Assembly: GCF_022810765.1 (NCBI RefSeq)
Contig: NZ_CP094494.1
Span: forward strand, 3,410,001-3,474,000
DNA length: 64,000 nucleotides
Reading direction: 5' to 3'
From: Winogradskyella sp. MH6
GTDB lineage: Bacteria > Bacteroidota > Bacteroidia > Flavobacteriales > Flavobacteriaceae
Positions 1 through 9,146 of this stretch are shown one piece after another. The notes under the pieces were generated by a model that ran no database searches, had not been told where the DNA came from, and worked only from the letters and a program-made list of their open reading frames with translations. The position numbers and the translations under genes were made by a program. The stretch's first letter is position 1, and every line of letters begins with the position of its first letter.

Positions 1-1
1 G

Positions 2-430
2 TTTGAAAAGCTAAAAACCTTCAATTACGGCACAAGCGAAGAAGGTTGGGGAATTTGTAACGATGGAGAAAAACTTTATAAATCTGATGGAACCGAAAAA
101 ATATGGATTCTTAATCCTGATAATCTTTCTGAAGGTAGTCACATTGAAGTCTATACTGAAAAAGGAAAAATCCCAGCTTTGAATGAGCTCGAATGGATTG
201 ATGGTAAAATATTTGCCAATATCTATCAAAAAAACGGTGTGGTAATTATTAATCCTAAAACAGGAGGTGTAGAAGGTGTTATTAACTTTAAGCCTCTTAG
301 AAAATTAGTAACACAGCACAACGAGCTTGATGTTTTAAACGGTATTGCCTATCATCCTGAGCGCAAAACCATTTTTGTTACTGGTAAAAACTGGGACAAA
401 CTTTTTGAAGTAAAAATTAAAAAGCAATAA
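2..430 (+). CDS. Glutaminyl-peptide cyclotransferase (glutamine cyclotransferase), C-terminal part
   Basis: The reading frame is open from the first bases of the window and ends at 430, so the 5' part lies outside. The visible 142 residues carry the plant/bacterial-type glutamine cyclotransferase signature: EEGWGIC near the start, then YKSDGT, LNELEWIDGKIFANIY, VLNGIAYHPE and TGKNWDKLFEV at the end. The family folds as a five-bladed beta-propeller and cyclises N-terminal glutamine to pyroglutamate on exported peptides, normally in the periplasm or outside. The signal peptide would be in the missing part. An ATG at 179 is internal and is not the start. The next gene begins 7 bp downstream, so the two are probably cotranscribed. 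Confidence 0.88.
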   Translation, partial: FEKLKTFNYGTSEEGWGICNDGEKLYKSDGTEKIWILNPDNLSEGSHIEVYTEKGKIPALNELEWIDGKIFANIYQKNGVVIINPKTGGVEGVINFKPLRKLVTQHNELDVLNGIAYHPERKTIFVTGKNWDKLFEVKIKKQ

Positions 431-437
431 GCAAGCT

Positions 438-827
438 TTGCAAACTTTTGAAAAAACCATTGTAGTCTCTAAAGATGATTTAGACCAACTCAACCACGTT
501 AACAATGTGCGTTACGTACAGTGGGTACAAGATATTGCAGAAGCCCATTGGCTAAAAAATGCACCAAAAACCATTTTAGACAACTACTTTTGGGTCATAT
601 TGAATCACAACATACAATATAAAGGTGAAGCCTTATTAGGAGACGAATTAACTGTAAAAACCTTTGTTTCAAAATCAGAGGGCCTCACTTCTATTCGTCA
701 TGTAGAAATTACTAATAACGCTAATGATAAGCTCATAGTTACATCTGAAACAAAGTGGTGTTTTATGAATACGGCAACCAAAAAGCCTGCAAGAATACCA
801 GCAGAAGTAGCTAAACTATTTGATTAA
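438..827 (+). CDS. Acyl-CoA thioesterase, 4HBT/hotdog family
   Basis: 129 residues, the usual length of a single hotdog domain. The N-terminal motif DQLNHVNNVRYVQWVQD is the 4HBT active-site region, with the acidic residue before the helix, and is typical of YbgC/FatA-like thioesterases that hydrolyse acyl-CoA or acyl-ACP. The only plausible start is TTG at 438, because no ATG precedes the conserved motif and the upstream gene stops at 430. The substrate cannot be read from the sequence. A second protein with an almost identical motif (RHVNNIRYLQWV) is encoded in the cassette array at 26.5-27.3 kb. Confidence 0.82.
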   Translation: MQTFEKTIVVSKDDLDQLNHVNNVRYVQWVQDIAEAHWLKNAPKTILDNYFWVILNHNIQYKGEALLGDELTVKTFVSKSEGLTSIRHVEITNNANDKLIVTSETKWCFMNTATKKPARIPAEVAKLFD

Positions 828-909
828 CATTTCTTTAGGTTAAAGTTTTTTTAATCTTAACTTCGGTTTAACTGATAAAGTGTTTCTTTAAAGCACTAAT
901 CAATCAATA

Positions 910-1680
910 ATGCGCTTTTCACTAATCTTTTTGTTCTTCTTGTCTTTCAATTTCAACCTACCTGCACAAACCTTGTCTGGTAAAGTTTACGATACTGAAA
1001 CGGTTGTAAAGGATATGAAAGTCATTAACAAAACACAAAACATCCTAACTATAACAAATAAAGACGGAGATTTTAGTATAGAAGCCAAAGTCAATGACAC
1101 CATCTCGTTTCAATCCATTTTCTATCATCCTTTAGAAGTTGTACTAAAACAATCTCATTTTGATGATATTAATGTTTTTGAAGTTGAAGAAATTGTAAGC
1201 GAACTTGATGAAGTAGAAATACAGTCAGAACCTGAGCAACCCATTTTTGAAGAGGAAACTTACAATCAAAACCTTCACAATCTTATCAAGGAAGATATAA
1301 AACGTAATCCAGGCTTATACCAATCACCAAACGCGCAATATGGTGTAGACTTTATTTATTTAATTGGTCAAGTGGTCAAACTTTTTAAGCGGAAAAAATC
1401 CAAAGAAAAGAAGCCTATTTATAAACCTATTACTTACCAACAAATGGATTCTTTGTTTTCAACAAGTTCATTTTTCAACAAACGCTTAGTTACCGAAAAC
1501 CTCAAAATACCAGAGGATAAAGCCAAACTCTTTTATGATTTTTGTTCTGCAAAAGGTATTAGTTCAGAACTTTTAAAAGAGGAAAATAAAATGATGCTTA
1601 TAGAAGAGTTAGTAGGTAACAGCCAATTATTCCTTATTCTTCTTGAAGAATATGGAGAAGAAAAAGTATCAAAAGACTAA
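910..1680 (+). CDS. Secreted protein with carboxypeptidase-regulatory-like domain
   Basis: 256 residues. An N-terminal signal peptide (hydrophobic residues 1-18, cleavage likely after LPAQ) is followed by a short beta-sandwich (about 21-100: TLSGKVYDTET, then ITNKDGDFSIEA and DTISFQSIFYHPLEV), which is the CarboxypepD_reg-like pattern common at the N-terminus of Bacteroidota outer-membrane proteins. The rest (about 105-256) is charged and helical, with a lysine-rich stretch near residues 160-170, and I recognise no known domain in it. It is therefore probably a periplasmic or envelope-associated protein, not a full TonB receptor. No catalytic motif is visible. Confidence 0.6.
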   Translation: MRFSLIFLFFLSFNFNLPAQTLSGKVYDTETVVKDMKVINKTQNILTITNKDGDFSIEAKVNDTISFQSIFYHPLEVVLKQSHFDDINVFEVEEIVSELDEVEIQSEPEQPIFEEETYNQNLHNLIKEDIKRNPGLYQSPNAQYGVDFIYLIGQVVKLFKRKKSKEKKPIYKPITYQQMDSLFSTSSFFNKRLVTENLKIPEDKAKLFYDFCSAKGISSELLKEENKMMLIEELVGNSQLFLILLEEYGEEKVSKD

Positions 1681-1762
1681 ATTATAACAGAGAATTCCTA
1701 TAATTCATAATAAATCATAACTTCAAAAGTTATATTTTTAAGCCAAATTATATTTATCTCTT

Positions 1763-3331
1763 ATGAAGCGATTGCTATCCTTCCTTATTTGTTTTATTGT
1801 TCTATTATTCTGGAGTTCTTGCCGCAAAGATTTCGAATTCTCTCCAAGCACAGGAAATCTGGAGTTTGCAAAAGATACTGTTTACCTAGATACTGTTTTT
1901 ACAAACATTGGGTCTAGTACTTATAACTTAAAAGTATATAACCGAAGTGACGATGATATCGTAATACCAACCATTCAATTAGAAAATGGAGTGAATTCAT
2001 TTTATAGAATGAATGTAGATGGCACCACAGGTTTAGAAGGAGATCAAGAAGGAAAGTTCTTTGAAAATGTGGAGCTTTTGGCAAACGATAGTTTATTTAT
2101 TTTTATTGAAACAACTATAGATATTTCTACACTTTCAAGCTTAGAAAATCAATTCCTTTACACAGATAAAATACTGTTCGATTCTGGAAGTAATCAACAA
2201 GATGTCGACTTAGTAACGTTGGTAAAAGATGCTGTGTTTATCTATGCCAACAGAGATGAAGACACAGGTATTGTAGAAACCTTAACCTTTGATGTCGATG
2301 GAGATGGTACACCAGACGAAACCACATTACAAGGACGTTATTTAGAAAATGACGAACTCACTTTTACAAACGAAAAACCTTATGTTATTTATGGTTACGC
2401 AGGTGTTGGCGCAGGACAAACTTTAACCATGGAACCTGGTGCTCGCGTACATTTTCATGCCGATTCTGGTATTATTGTTACCGAAGGAGGAACCTTAAAT
2501 ATTAATGGAGAACTCAGCACAGACCAAGAAGTTTTAGAAAATGAAGTTATCCTTGAAGGTGATCGTTTAGAACCACTTTTTGAAGATGTGCCTGGTCAAT
2601 GGGGAACAATTTGGTTATTTAACGGCAGTGAAAACAATACCGTTAATTACGCTACCATCAAAAATGCAACCATTGGAATTCTATCAGAGTTTGGACAGAA
2701 TGACACTAACGATAAACTAACCATTACCAATAGCCAAATTTATAATTCTAGCGCTTTTGGTTTGTTAGGCAGAGCCACGTCTATTACGGCTGAAAATGTA
2801 GTGATAAACAACTCTGGTCAATCGTCCTTTGCCGGCACTTTGGGTGGAAAATATAATTTTACACACTGTACCATTGCTAATTACTGGAATAGCAGTTTTA
2901 GACAGTATCCATCACTTCTACTTAATGATTTTACAGTGGATGAAAACAACACTATTTTCACTAATACTACAGAAGCAGACTTTACCAATTGTATCATTTA
3001 TGGTAATGACAACCCAGAATTACTTTTAGAAAATGAAGGAACTGATTTTAATTTTAAATTCACCCATTGCCTCATCCGTTTTAATAATGAAAACCTAGAA
3101 GGCACAGGAAACTATATCTTTAGTGATACAATGCGCTACGATGGTATAATCTTTAATGTAGATCCAAATTTTGAAGATCCTTTTGAAAACCTAATGCGTA
3201 TTGGAGAAGACTCTGGTGCTGATAGCTTGGCATTGCCATTAATACCTGCAGGTACCGATATCTTAAACACTAATAGAGATGTCACAAATCCTGATGCTGG
3301 CGCTTATGAAAGTGTGGTTTTTGAGGAATAG
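1763..3331 (+). CDS. Lipoprotein with right-handed parallel beta-helix, function unknown
   Basis: 522 residues. A lipobox (LLFWSSC, Cys about 20) follows a hydrophobic leader, so it is an exported lipoprotein. The N-terminal part (about 25-160) looks like a beta-sandwich of the choice-of-anchor type (DTVYLDTVFTNIGSSTYNLKVYN). From about residue 200 come repeated short strands with N/T/I-rich turns (NTVNYATIKNATIGI, NDKLTITNSQIYNSSAFG), as in parallel beta-helix repeats. The ending NRDVTNPDAGAYES is typical of such secreted proteins in Bacteroidota. No pectate-lyase catalytic residues could be assigned. It stands alone between a secreted protein and an NTR-like gene on the same strand. Confidence 0.62.
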   Translation: MKRLLSFLICFIVLLFWSSCRKDFEFSPSTGNLEFAKDTVYLDTVFTNIGSSTYNLKVYNRSDDDIVIPTIQLENGVNSFYRMNVDGTTGLEGDQEGKFFENVELLANDSLFIFIETTIDISTLSSLENQFLYTDKILFDSGSNQQDVDLVTLVKDAVFIYANRDEDTGIVETLTFDVDGDGTPDETTLQGRYLENDELTFTNEKPYVIYGYAGVGAGQTLTMEPGARVHFHADSGIIVTEGGTLNINGELSTDQEVLENEVILEGDRLEPLFEDVPGQWGTIWLFNGSENNTVNYATIKNATIGILSEFGQNDTNDKLTITNSQIYNSSAFGLLGRATSITAENVVINNSGQSSFAGTLGGKYNFTHCTIANYWNSSFRQYPSLLLNDFTVDENNTIFTNTTEADFTNCIIYGNDNPELLLENEGTDFNFKFTHCLIRFNNENLEGTGNYIFSDTMRYDGIIFNVDPNFEDPFENLMRIGEDSGADSLALPLIPAGTDILNTNRDVTNPDAGAYESVVFEE

Positions 3332-3358
3332 AATATAATATACTTAATATTATAGTTT

Positions 3359-3808
3359 ATGAAATTTCTTGTTGTCTTATTTGCAGTCGTAATACTTAAC
3401 TCATCAAATGATTGCTCTTGTGGCTACAATGTTCAACGAGATTTTGCAAGAGCAGAAATCGTTTTTAAAGCTAAGGTTGTAAAAATCCATAAACTCGAAA
3501 AGAATAAAAGCTACGGACAAAAAGCTGAGCTGAACATAACAAAGACTTACAAAGGAGCACCTGAGTCTAAAATTTTTGTTGAACTTGGAGGTTGCAGTAC
3601 ACCAAGACTTTCATCAAATACGGAATGGATCTTTTTCACGAACAAAGAAAACAACATCCAAGTACTAGGATCTTGTAATCCTTCTTTTATGTTAGAACCT
3701 AAAGATTTCATAAGAAAAAATCCTGAAAGTTTAAAAACTTGGAAAAACCAGCTAGAAAAAAAGCTTAGCTTATTAGATACTTTGTCAAAAAAAAGCCTTT
3801 CAAACTAA
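3359..3808 (+). CDS. Secreted NTR/TIMP-like domain protein
   Basis: 149 residues with a short signal peptide (1-15). The mature N-terminus reads DCSCGYNVQRDFARAEIVFKAKV. A CxC close to the start followed by a strand containing ...VFKAKV... is the pattern of the netrin/TIMP-like OB fold, with later cysteines in GGCSTP and LGSCNP available for disulfides. Similar small proteins are frequent in Bacteroidota and their role is unknown. A metalloprotease-inhibitor function is only an analogy. The stop codon lies inside a terminator-like inverted repeat, and the gene converges on glyA. Confidence 0.5.
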   Translation: MKFLVVLFAVVILNSSNDCSCGYNVQRDFARAEIVFKAKVVKIHKLEKNKSYGQKAELNITKTYKGAPESKIFVELGGCSTPRLSSNTEWIFFTNKENNIQVLGSCNPSFMLEPKDFIRKNPESLKTWKNQLEKKLSLLDTLSKKSLSN

Positions 3809-3825
3809 ATTGAAAAGCTTTTTTA
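3787..3825. terminator. Rho-independent terminator between convergent genes
   Basis: An AAAAAAGCCTTTCAA arm (ending about 3803) and a TTGAAAAGCTTTTTT arm (3810-3824) form a stem with one bulge and flanking A/T runs. It overlaps the stop codon at 3808 and can serve both this gene and glyA, which converges on it. Confidence 0.6.
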
Positions 3826-3866
3826 TGATTATCATTCTGAGCTTGCTTGTGTAGAATATTAACTTC

Positions 3867-5141
3867 TTAAGCATTAAACAAAGGTCTACCTCCCATAAGT
3901 TCATTTACTTTTTCAGCAACACCTTCTAACACAGTTTCATTTTCGTAATTGTTGATGACTTCATCAATTAAATCCACTACATAAGCCATATCATTTTCTT
4001 TTAAACCTCTGGTCGTAATCGCTGGCGTACCAACTCTAATACCTGAAGTTACAAAAGGAGATTCTGTGTCAAATGGCACCATATTTTTGTTAACCGTAAT
4101 ATCTGCTTTTACTAAAGCGTTTTCAGCATCCTTACCTGTAATATTTTTATTTCTAAGATCTATAAGCATCATGTGGTTATCAGTACCTCCAGAAATTAAG
4201 TTATAATCTTTAGCTACAAAAGCTTGAGCCATAGCATCAGCATTCTTTTTAACCTGTAGCATATAATGTAAAAACTCGTCTGTAAGCGCTTCACCAAAAG
4301 CAATCGCCTTAGCAGCAATAATATGCTCTAATGGTCCACCTTGGTTACCTGGGAACACACCAGAATCTAATAACCCAGACATTTTACGAAGCTTACCATT
4401 CTTTAAAGTAATACCAAATGGATTATCAATATTTTCTCCCATCATTATCATACCTCCTCTAGGACCACGTAACGTTTTGTGAGTTGTCGTCGTTACCACA
4501 TGGCAATAAGGCATTGGGTCGTTAAGAATACCCTTTGCTATTAAACCTGCAGGATGCGAAATATCTGCTAAAAGTACAGCACCAACACTGTCTGCAACCT
4601 CTCTAAACTTTGCAAAATCTATATCTCTAGAATATGCCGAAGCACCTGCTATAATAAGCTTTGGTTGTTCTTTTTGTGCTTGGTCTGCCAACATATCATA
4701 ATCTATGTAGCCTGTATCTTTCTTTACACCATAAAATGTAGGCCTGTATAATTTTCCTGAAAAATTAACTGGCGAACCATGTGTTAAATGACCTCCATGA
4801 GATAAATCGAAACCTAAAATAGTATCACCTGGTTTTAAACACGCATGAAAAACAGCAGTGTTAGCCTGGCTACCAGAATGAGGCTGAACATTAGCATAAG
4901 CAGCACCAAACAATGTTTTAGCTCTATCTATAGCAATCTGTTCCACTTCATCTACAACTTCACAACCACCATAATAACGCTTACCAGGATAGCCTTCAGC
5001 ATATTTGTTTGTTAACACAGAACCTGCTGCTTCCATAACCTGATTGCTTACAAAATTCTCTGAGGCAATAAGTTCTATTCCTTCGGTTTGGCGTTCTTTT
5101 TCGGCTTGTATAAGTTCAAAAATTTGTTCGTCGCGTTGCAT
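3867..5141 (-). CDS. glyA: Serine hydroxymethyltransferase
   Basis: 424 residues, full length for bacterial GlyA. The enzyme interconverts serine and glycine with tetrahydrofolate in the cytosol and supplies one-carbon units. The PLP lysine is visible at about Lys222 in [16 protein letters not shown]. Other family blocks are [38 protein letters not shown] and [11 protein letters not shown]. The start at 5141 gives the normal N-terminus [15 protein letters not shown]. It is divergent from fahA, with 112 bp between the two starts, and a TATTTTTG box lies 26 bp upstream of its ATG. Confidence 0.98.
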   Translation of the reverse strand: MQRDEQIFELIQAEKERQTEGIELIASENFVSNQVMEAAGSVLTNKYAEGYPGKRYYGGCEVVDEVEQIAIDRAKTLFGAAYANVQPHSGSQANTAVFHACLKPGDTILGFDLSHGGHLTHGSPVNFSGKLYRPTFYGVKKDTGYIDYDMLADQAQKEQPKLIIAGASAYSRDIDFAKFREVADSVGAVLLADISHPAGLIAKGILNDPMPYCHVVTTTTHKTLRGPRGGMIMMGENIDNPFGITLKNGKLRKMSGLLDSGVFPGNQGGPLEHIIAAKAIAFGEALTDEFLHYMLQVKKNADAMAQAFVAKDYNLISGGTDNHMMLIDLRNKNITGKDAENALVKADITVNKNMVPFDTESPFVTSGIRVGTPAITTRGLKENDMAYVVDLIDEVINNYENETVLEGVAEKVNELMGGRPLFNA

Positions 5142-5166
5142 AATTAGTGTCTTTGTTAAATGAATA

Positions 5167-5174
5167 CAAAAATA
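5167..5174 (-). promoter_or_regulatory. Candidate glyA promoter -7 box
   Basis: On the minus strand the bases read TATTTTTG, matching the Bacteroidota primary sigma -7 consensus TAnnTTTG, 26 bp before the glyA ATG. No clear -33 TTG was found at the expected distance. Confidence 0.35.
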
Positions 5175-5207
5175 AGCATTACATTAGTTTTAGTATTAAA
5201 AATTATG

Positions 5208-5215
5208 TAGGTTTG
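5208..5215 (+). promoter_or_regulatory. Candidate fahA promoter -7 box
   Basis: TAGGTTTG matches TAnnTTTG and lies 38 bp before the fahA start at 5254. The -33 region is not convincing. Confidence 0.35.
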
Positions 5216-5253
5216 AATAGAAAATAATGAACATTTAATCAACAAAAAATATT

Positions 5254-6546
5254 ATGCCAATTTCAGCCAACGACCCAAATAGAACATCGTGGTTATACGT
5301 TAATAAGTACTCAGACTTTCCTATTCAAAATATTCCTTTTGGTGTGTTTTTAACCCGAGAAGACATCATTACCATAGGGACACGCATAGGTGATACCGCT
5401 ATAGACCTTGGTGCACTACATCAGTTGGGTTATTTTGATGGTATTCCTTTAACTGACGATATTTTTCTTCAGGATTCATTAAACGATTTTATAGCAGATG
5501 GTCGTAAAACATGGCGCGCTGTACGTAATCGTGTTGCTGAAATTTTTGATTCTAACAATGATGAATTAAAAAACAACACCAAGCACAAGGAGATTATTTG
5601 TTTCAGATTGGATGAAATTGAAATGCAAATGCCTGTGCATGTTGGTGATTATACAGATTTTTATTCTAGTAAAGAACATGCTACCAATGTAGGTGCTATG
5701 TTTAGAGATCCAGATAATGCACTTTTACCAAACTGGCTGCATATTCCGGTTGGCTATCATGGTCGTAGTTCTTCAATTGTAACAACACATATTCCAATTC
5801 ACAGACCACAAGGGCAAACAATGCCAGAAGGTGCAGACAAACCTGTATTTGGCCCAAGTAAATTGGTAGATTTTGAATTAGAAATGGCATTTATCACCAC
5901 AGACGCTAACGATCTTGGAGAACCTATTCCTGTTGAGGAAGCTGAAGAATACATCTTCGGATTGGTTGTTTTTAATGATTGGTCTGCCAGAGATATTCAA
6001 AAATGGGAATACGTGCCATTAGGACCTTTCCTAGGAAAGAACTTTGCATCGTCTATGTCTCCATGGATTGTAACCCTAGATGCCTTAGAGCCATTTAGAG
6101 TAGCAAGTCCTAAGCAAAACCCTAAACCTTTAGAATACTTACAAACAAAGGGGAAACATAGTTTTGATATTCATTTAGAAGCCGGAATTATTCCTAAAGG
6201 TGGTAAAGAAACTACAGTTTGTAAAACCAACTTTAAATACATGTACTGGAACATGGCGCAGCAATTAGCGCATCATACGGTTAATGGTTGTCCTGTAAAT
6301 GCTGGAGATATGATGGGAAGCGGTACAATTTCAGGTCCAACGGAAGATTCTTATGGCTCTATGTTAGAGTTAACCTGGAAAGGTACTAAACCTGTGAAAC
6401 TAAAAGATGGTACTGAGCGTAAGTTCATCAACGATTATGATACTGTTGTAATGCGAGGCTATTGCGAAAATGATGATGTTCGTATTGGTTTTGGCCAAGT
6501 AAAAACACAATTACTCCCTGTTTTTAATCCTAAAAAGAAAAAATAA
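5254..6546 (+). CDS. fahA: Fumarylacetoacetase
   Basis: 430 residues, the length of full two-domain fumarylacetoacetases. It hydrolyses 4-fumarylacetoacetate to fumarate and acetoacetate, the last step of tyrosine/phenylalanine breakdown. The active-site block VGDYTDFYSSKEHATNVG (residues 130-147) carries the metal-binding Asp (about 135) and catalytic His (about 142) known from the mouse enzyme. LVDFELEMAF and FNDWSARDIQKWEYVPLGP hold further metal ligands. The N-terminal domain (FPIQNIPFGVF) is intact. The gene ends in a strong terminator and appears monocistronic; the other homogentisate-pathway genes are not in the window. Confidence 0.97.
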   Translation: MPISANDPNRTSWLYVNKYSDFPIQNIPFGVFLTREDIITIGTRIGDTAIDLGALHQLGYFDGIPLTDDIFLQDSLNDFIADGRKTWRAVRNRVAEIFDSNNDELKNNTKHKEIICFRLDEIEMQMPVHVGDYTDFYSSKEHATNVGAMFRDPDNALLPNWLHIPVGYHGRSSSIVTTHIPIHRPQGQTMPEGADKPVFGPSKLVDFELEMAFITTDANDLGEPIPVEEAEEYIFGLVVFNDWSARDIQKWEYVPLGPFLGKNFASSMSPWIVTLDALEPFRVASPKQNPKPLEYLQTKGKHSFDIHLEAGIIPKGGKETTVCKTNFKYMYWNMAQQLAHHTVNGCPVNAGDMMGSGTISGPTEDSYGSMLELTWKGTKPVKLKDGTERKFINDYDTVVMRGYCENDDVRIGFGQVKTQLLPVFNPKKKK

Positions 6547-6571
6547 GATTTAATCACATAACTACTTACAT

Positions 6572-6602
6572 AAAGCGCTATTAATTAGCGCTTTATTTTT
6601 TT
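6572..6602 (+). terminator. Terminator after fahA
   Basis: AAAGCGCTA (6572-6580) and TAGCGCTTT (6586-6594) form a perfect 9-bp stem with a 5-nt loop, followed by a T-rich run. Confidence 0.8.
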
Positions 6603-6649
6603 GGCACGAAGATTGGTTTATACTTTGTATAACCAATAAATACAAGATT

Positions 6650-7831
6650 ATGAAACGATTTTTACTATTTACAGTCCTTGTTTCGGTACTCGTATCTTGT
6701 AGTGCCAAAAAACAAATTGAAGAAGCCATCAGCCATGGTAATTATGACCAAGCCATTTCTGAAGCGCTTAGAAAACTAGAAAACAACAAAGACAAAAAGC
6801 GTAAGCAAGATTATGTAATCATGCTAAAAGAAGCTTACGATAAAGTCTTAACGGAAGATTTGGCACAAATTGAACATCTAAAAAAAGATGGTAATCCTGA
6901 GTTATATAAGACGATCTATGAAAACTATATCGATTTAGAAGCTAGGCAAAATGCTATAAAGCATGTAATGCCGCTTAAAATAGATGGTAAAACTATTAGC
7001 TTTAGTTTTAACGATTATAGTAACGAGCTGGTTGAGTACAGATACAAAACCTCAGACTATTTGATGGATAAAGGCTTGGATTTGCTAGATACTGAAGACA
7101 AATTCAACGCGCGTGAAGCGTATGCCCTTTTTGATTACGTAGATAGCATTAACCCAAATTTTGAAGATGTTAGAGACTTAATGCAGGAAGCACATCTTAA
7201 AGGTATGGACTATGTACAGGTGTCTATTTTAAATGAAACGCATCAAATTATCCCACAACGTTTAGAGGCTGAGCTTTTAGATTTTAACACCTATGGTCTA
7301 AACCAATTCTGGACAACGTACCATGCCATTGCAGACAACACTATAGATTATGATTTTGCTATGGAACTGCAATTAAAAAGAATCAACATATCTCCAGAAC
7401 GTGTTAATGAGAGACAGTTGTTAAGAGAAAAGCAAATTGTTGATGGTTGGGAATACCTTTTGGATGATAATGGTAATGTAGCCAAAGACAGCTTAGGCAA
7501 TGACATTAAAGTTGATAAAATTGTAAATATTAGAGCTAGGTTCTTTGAAGTATTGCAAACCAAATCATCTCAGGTTATTGCAGATGTGGTTTACAAAGAT
7601 TTAAAACAGAATCAGGTTATTGATGCCTTTACCATAGATAGTGGATTTACATTTGAAAATGTCTTTGGTCGCTTTAAAGGAGATAGAAGAGCTCTAAACA
7701 GAGACGATGTAAACTTATTAAGACAAAGACAAGTAAGTTTTCCAAGTGATGAACAAATGGTCTATGACTCTGGCGAAGATTTAAAACTTAAACTAAAAAA
7801 TATTATTAGTTCTTATAGATTGAATAGTTAA
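6650..7831 (+). CDS. Lipoprotein with TPR-like helical region, function unknown
   Basis: 393 residues with a clear lipobox (VSVLVSC, Cys about 17). Residues 20-110 are helical with TPR-like spacing (EAISHGNYDQAISEALRKLE). The remainder is mixed alpha/beta with DYVQVSILNETHQIIPQ and a late KIVNIRARFFEVLQTKSSQV strand-rich part. I recognise a Bacteroidota envelope lipoprotein but no characterised family. It is probably single-gene, because a terminator precedes it (6572-6602) and another follows it (7838-7866). Confidence 0.6.
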   Translation: MKRFLLFTVLVSVLVSCSAKKQIEEAISHGNYDQAISEALRKLENNKDKKRKQDYVIMLKEAYDKVLTEDLAQIEHLKKDGNPELYKTIYENYIDLEARQNAIKHVMPLKIDGKTISFSFNDYSNELVEYRYKTSDYLMDKGLDLLDTEDKFNAREAYALFDYVDSINPNFEDVRDLMQEAHLKGMDYVQVSILNETHQIIPQRLEAELLDFNTYGLNQFWTTYHAIADNTIDYDFAMELQLKRINISPERVNERQLLREKQIVDGWEYLLDDNGNVAKDSLGNDIKVDKIVNIRARFFEVLQTKSSQVIADVVYKDLKQNQVIDAFTIDSGFTFENVFGRFKGDRRALNRDDVNLLRQRQVSFPSDEQMVYDSGEDLKLKLKNIISSYRLNS

Positions 7832-7837
7832 AAAAAG

Positions 7838-7866
7838 AAAACCTCTCAGCTTTGAGAGGTTTTCTT
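7838..7866. terminator. Strong bidirectional terminator
   Basis: ACCTCTCA (7841-7848) and TGAGAGGT (7853-7860) pair around a GCTT loop, extended by A-run/T-run pairs on both sides. It separates the plus-strand lipoprotein from the minus-strand CAP gene. Confidence 0.85.
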
Positions 7867-7909
7867 TTTCTAGGTTTATCTTTAAATAGTGATTAGAACA
7901 AAGTTTTCC

Positions 7910-8977
7910 TTAATCCATCGCAAAGTTTTGAATATAAGTGTACATACTGTTTCCTTCGTACCCATAACAACCAACATATTCCCAATTTGGATTTAGCATG
8001 TTATAACGATGACCTCTGCTACTAATTCCTGCATCTATCAATAATTGAATTACCAAAACTCTTGCATTTTTTCTTCCTCCCACAATGTTTTCGTTTCCGC
8101 TTAAATCCGAGCAAAATTTTGATATCCTAGAAAAAGGACTCGATCCATCAGAACCTGTGTGACCTGTAAACCCTCTGCTTTTACAATCTTCACCATGTTT
8201 TTTTGCGGCTTCATACACACACGCTTTAGGGTATAGTAATTGTGAAGGGCTCATTTCTTTAAGCTCTTCTATTAGCTCCATACCTGCGTTATATTCGGCC
8301 TTGCTCAACCCTACCCATGATTTAGATTTATCTGCCAAATAATCTGCTACGATAGAGGCATAAACTTTTGGATATTGCCTAACAAAATTAATCTCTTTAA
8401 TCATTTCTTTATCCATAGCGGTAAGCTCAACCTCTTTGTTAGCTGTTTTAAGCTTTGTAAAATCTACATTAGAGCTATCAATAGCCTCGTTAAATTCAAA
8501 AACATATTTTTTGGTTTTACATGATTTTCCCCACTTATACGCATGTCCTTTTTCATCGATGTAAAAACCAAAATATTGATCATCTTCGTTCAATACATGC
8601 GTGTATGAATCACAAACAAAATACAAGGCTTCTCGTTTAGAAAAACCACTACCACTACCCGATGACGAACCACACATGCTATTATCCCCTTCGTATACAG
8701 GATTTAAATTTCCGTAAACACTTTGTTTGCAATTTTTTGCTAATTCGTCATCCCATATCACTTCCTCAATTGGTGATGCGTTTTCTAACAATGAAATAAA
8801 CTTTGGCTCATACGTTTCAATCTTTGTTTTATACTTTGCTAAAAAAGTTTTGGGATTTGTTCTTGCCGCATTAATAAGATTAAAAATATCATTTGCCTCC
8901 CCTTTTACTTGGGCAACACTTATCAATGGGTATATAAACAATATCAGCAGTACTAATCTTATGGTCTTAACTTTCAT
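7910..8977 (-). CDS. Secreted CAP/SCP-domain protein
   Basis: 355 residues with a signal peptide (about 1-22, ending VAQ). The C-terminal half is a CAP domain: INFVRQYPKVYASIV, ACVYEAAKKHGEDCKSRG, TGHTGSDGSSPFSRI, GNENIVGG, then SRGHRYNMLNPNWEYVG. The GHR-type signature and conserved His are present. The N-terminal part (NLINAARTNPKTFLAKY, EVIWDDELAKNCK) resembles a second, partial CAP-type repeat. Bacterial CAP proteins are secreted or surface proteins of varied or unknown role. It is the first of a long run of minus-strand accessory genes extending to 27.8 kb. Confidence 0.8.
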   Translation of the reverse strand: MKVKTIRLVLLILFIYPLISVAQVKGEANDIFNLINAARTNPKTFLAKYKTKIETYEPKFISLLENASPIEEVIWDDELAKNCKQSVYGNLNPVYEGDNSMCGSSSGSGSGFSKREALYFVCDSYTHVLNEDDQYFGFYIDEKGHAYKWGKSCKTKKYVFEFNEAIDSSNVDFTKLKTANKEVELTAMDKEMIKEINFVRQYPKVYASIVADYLADKSKSWVGLSKAEYNAGMELIEELKEMSPSQLLYPKACVYEAAKKHGEDCKSRGFTGHTGSDGSSPFSRISKFCSDLSGNENIVGGRKNARVLVIQLLIDAGISSRGHRYNMLNPNWEYVGCYGYEGNSMYTYIQNFAMD

Positions 8978-9037
8978 TCTGACTAAGTATATTTTAGAAT
9001 TATATTACTTTCTGAATTTACCACTAAAAACAAAATA

Positions 9038-9063
9038 AAAAATACGCAAGATTACGTATTTTT
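9038..9063 (-). terminator. Possible terminator of the S41 peptidase gene
   Basis: AAAAATACG (9038-9046) and CGTATTTTT (9055-9063) form a perfect 9-bp stem with an 8-nt loop, followed on the minus strand by a T-rich stretch. It lies 84 bp past the stop of the S41 gene. It could instead be an inverted-repeat regulatory site upstream of the CAP gene. Confidence 0.45.
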
Positions 9064-9146
9064 AAATATCCGCTTAGTATATGAGTAATAACGGATTTTT
9101 GCACTAATTCTTCTGTCGGTTTTTGTAAATGCCAGTATACGCAGTA

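Noticed and set aside
5702..5890. 62-residue ORF opposite fahA
   Set aside because: Antisense shadow of a fully conserved gene.
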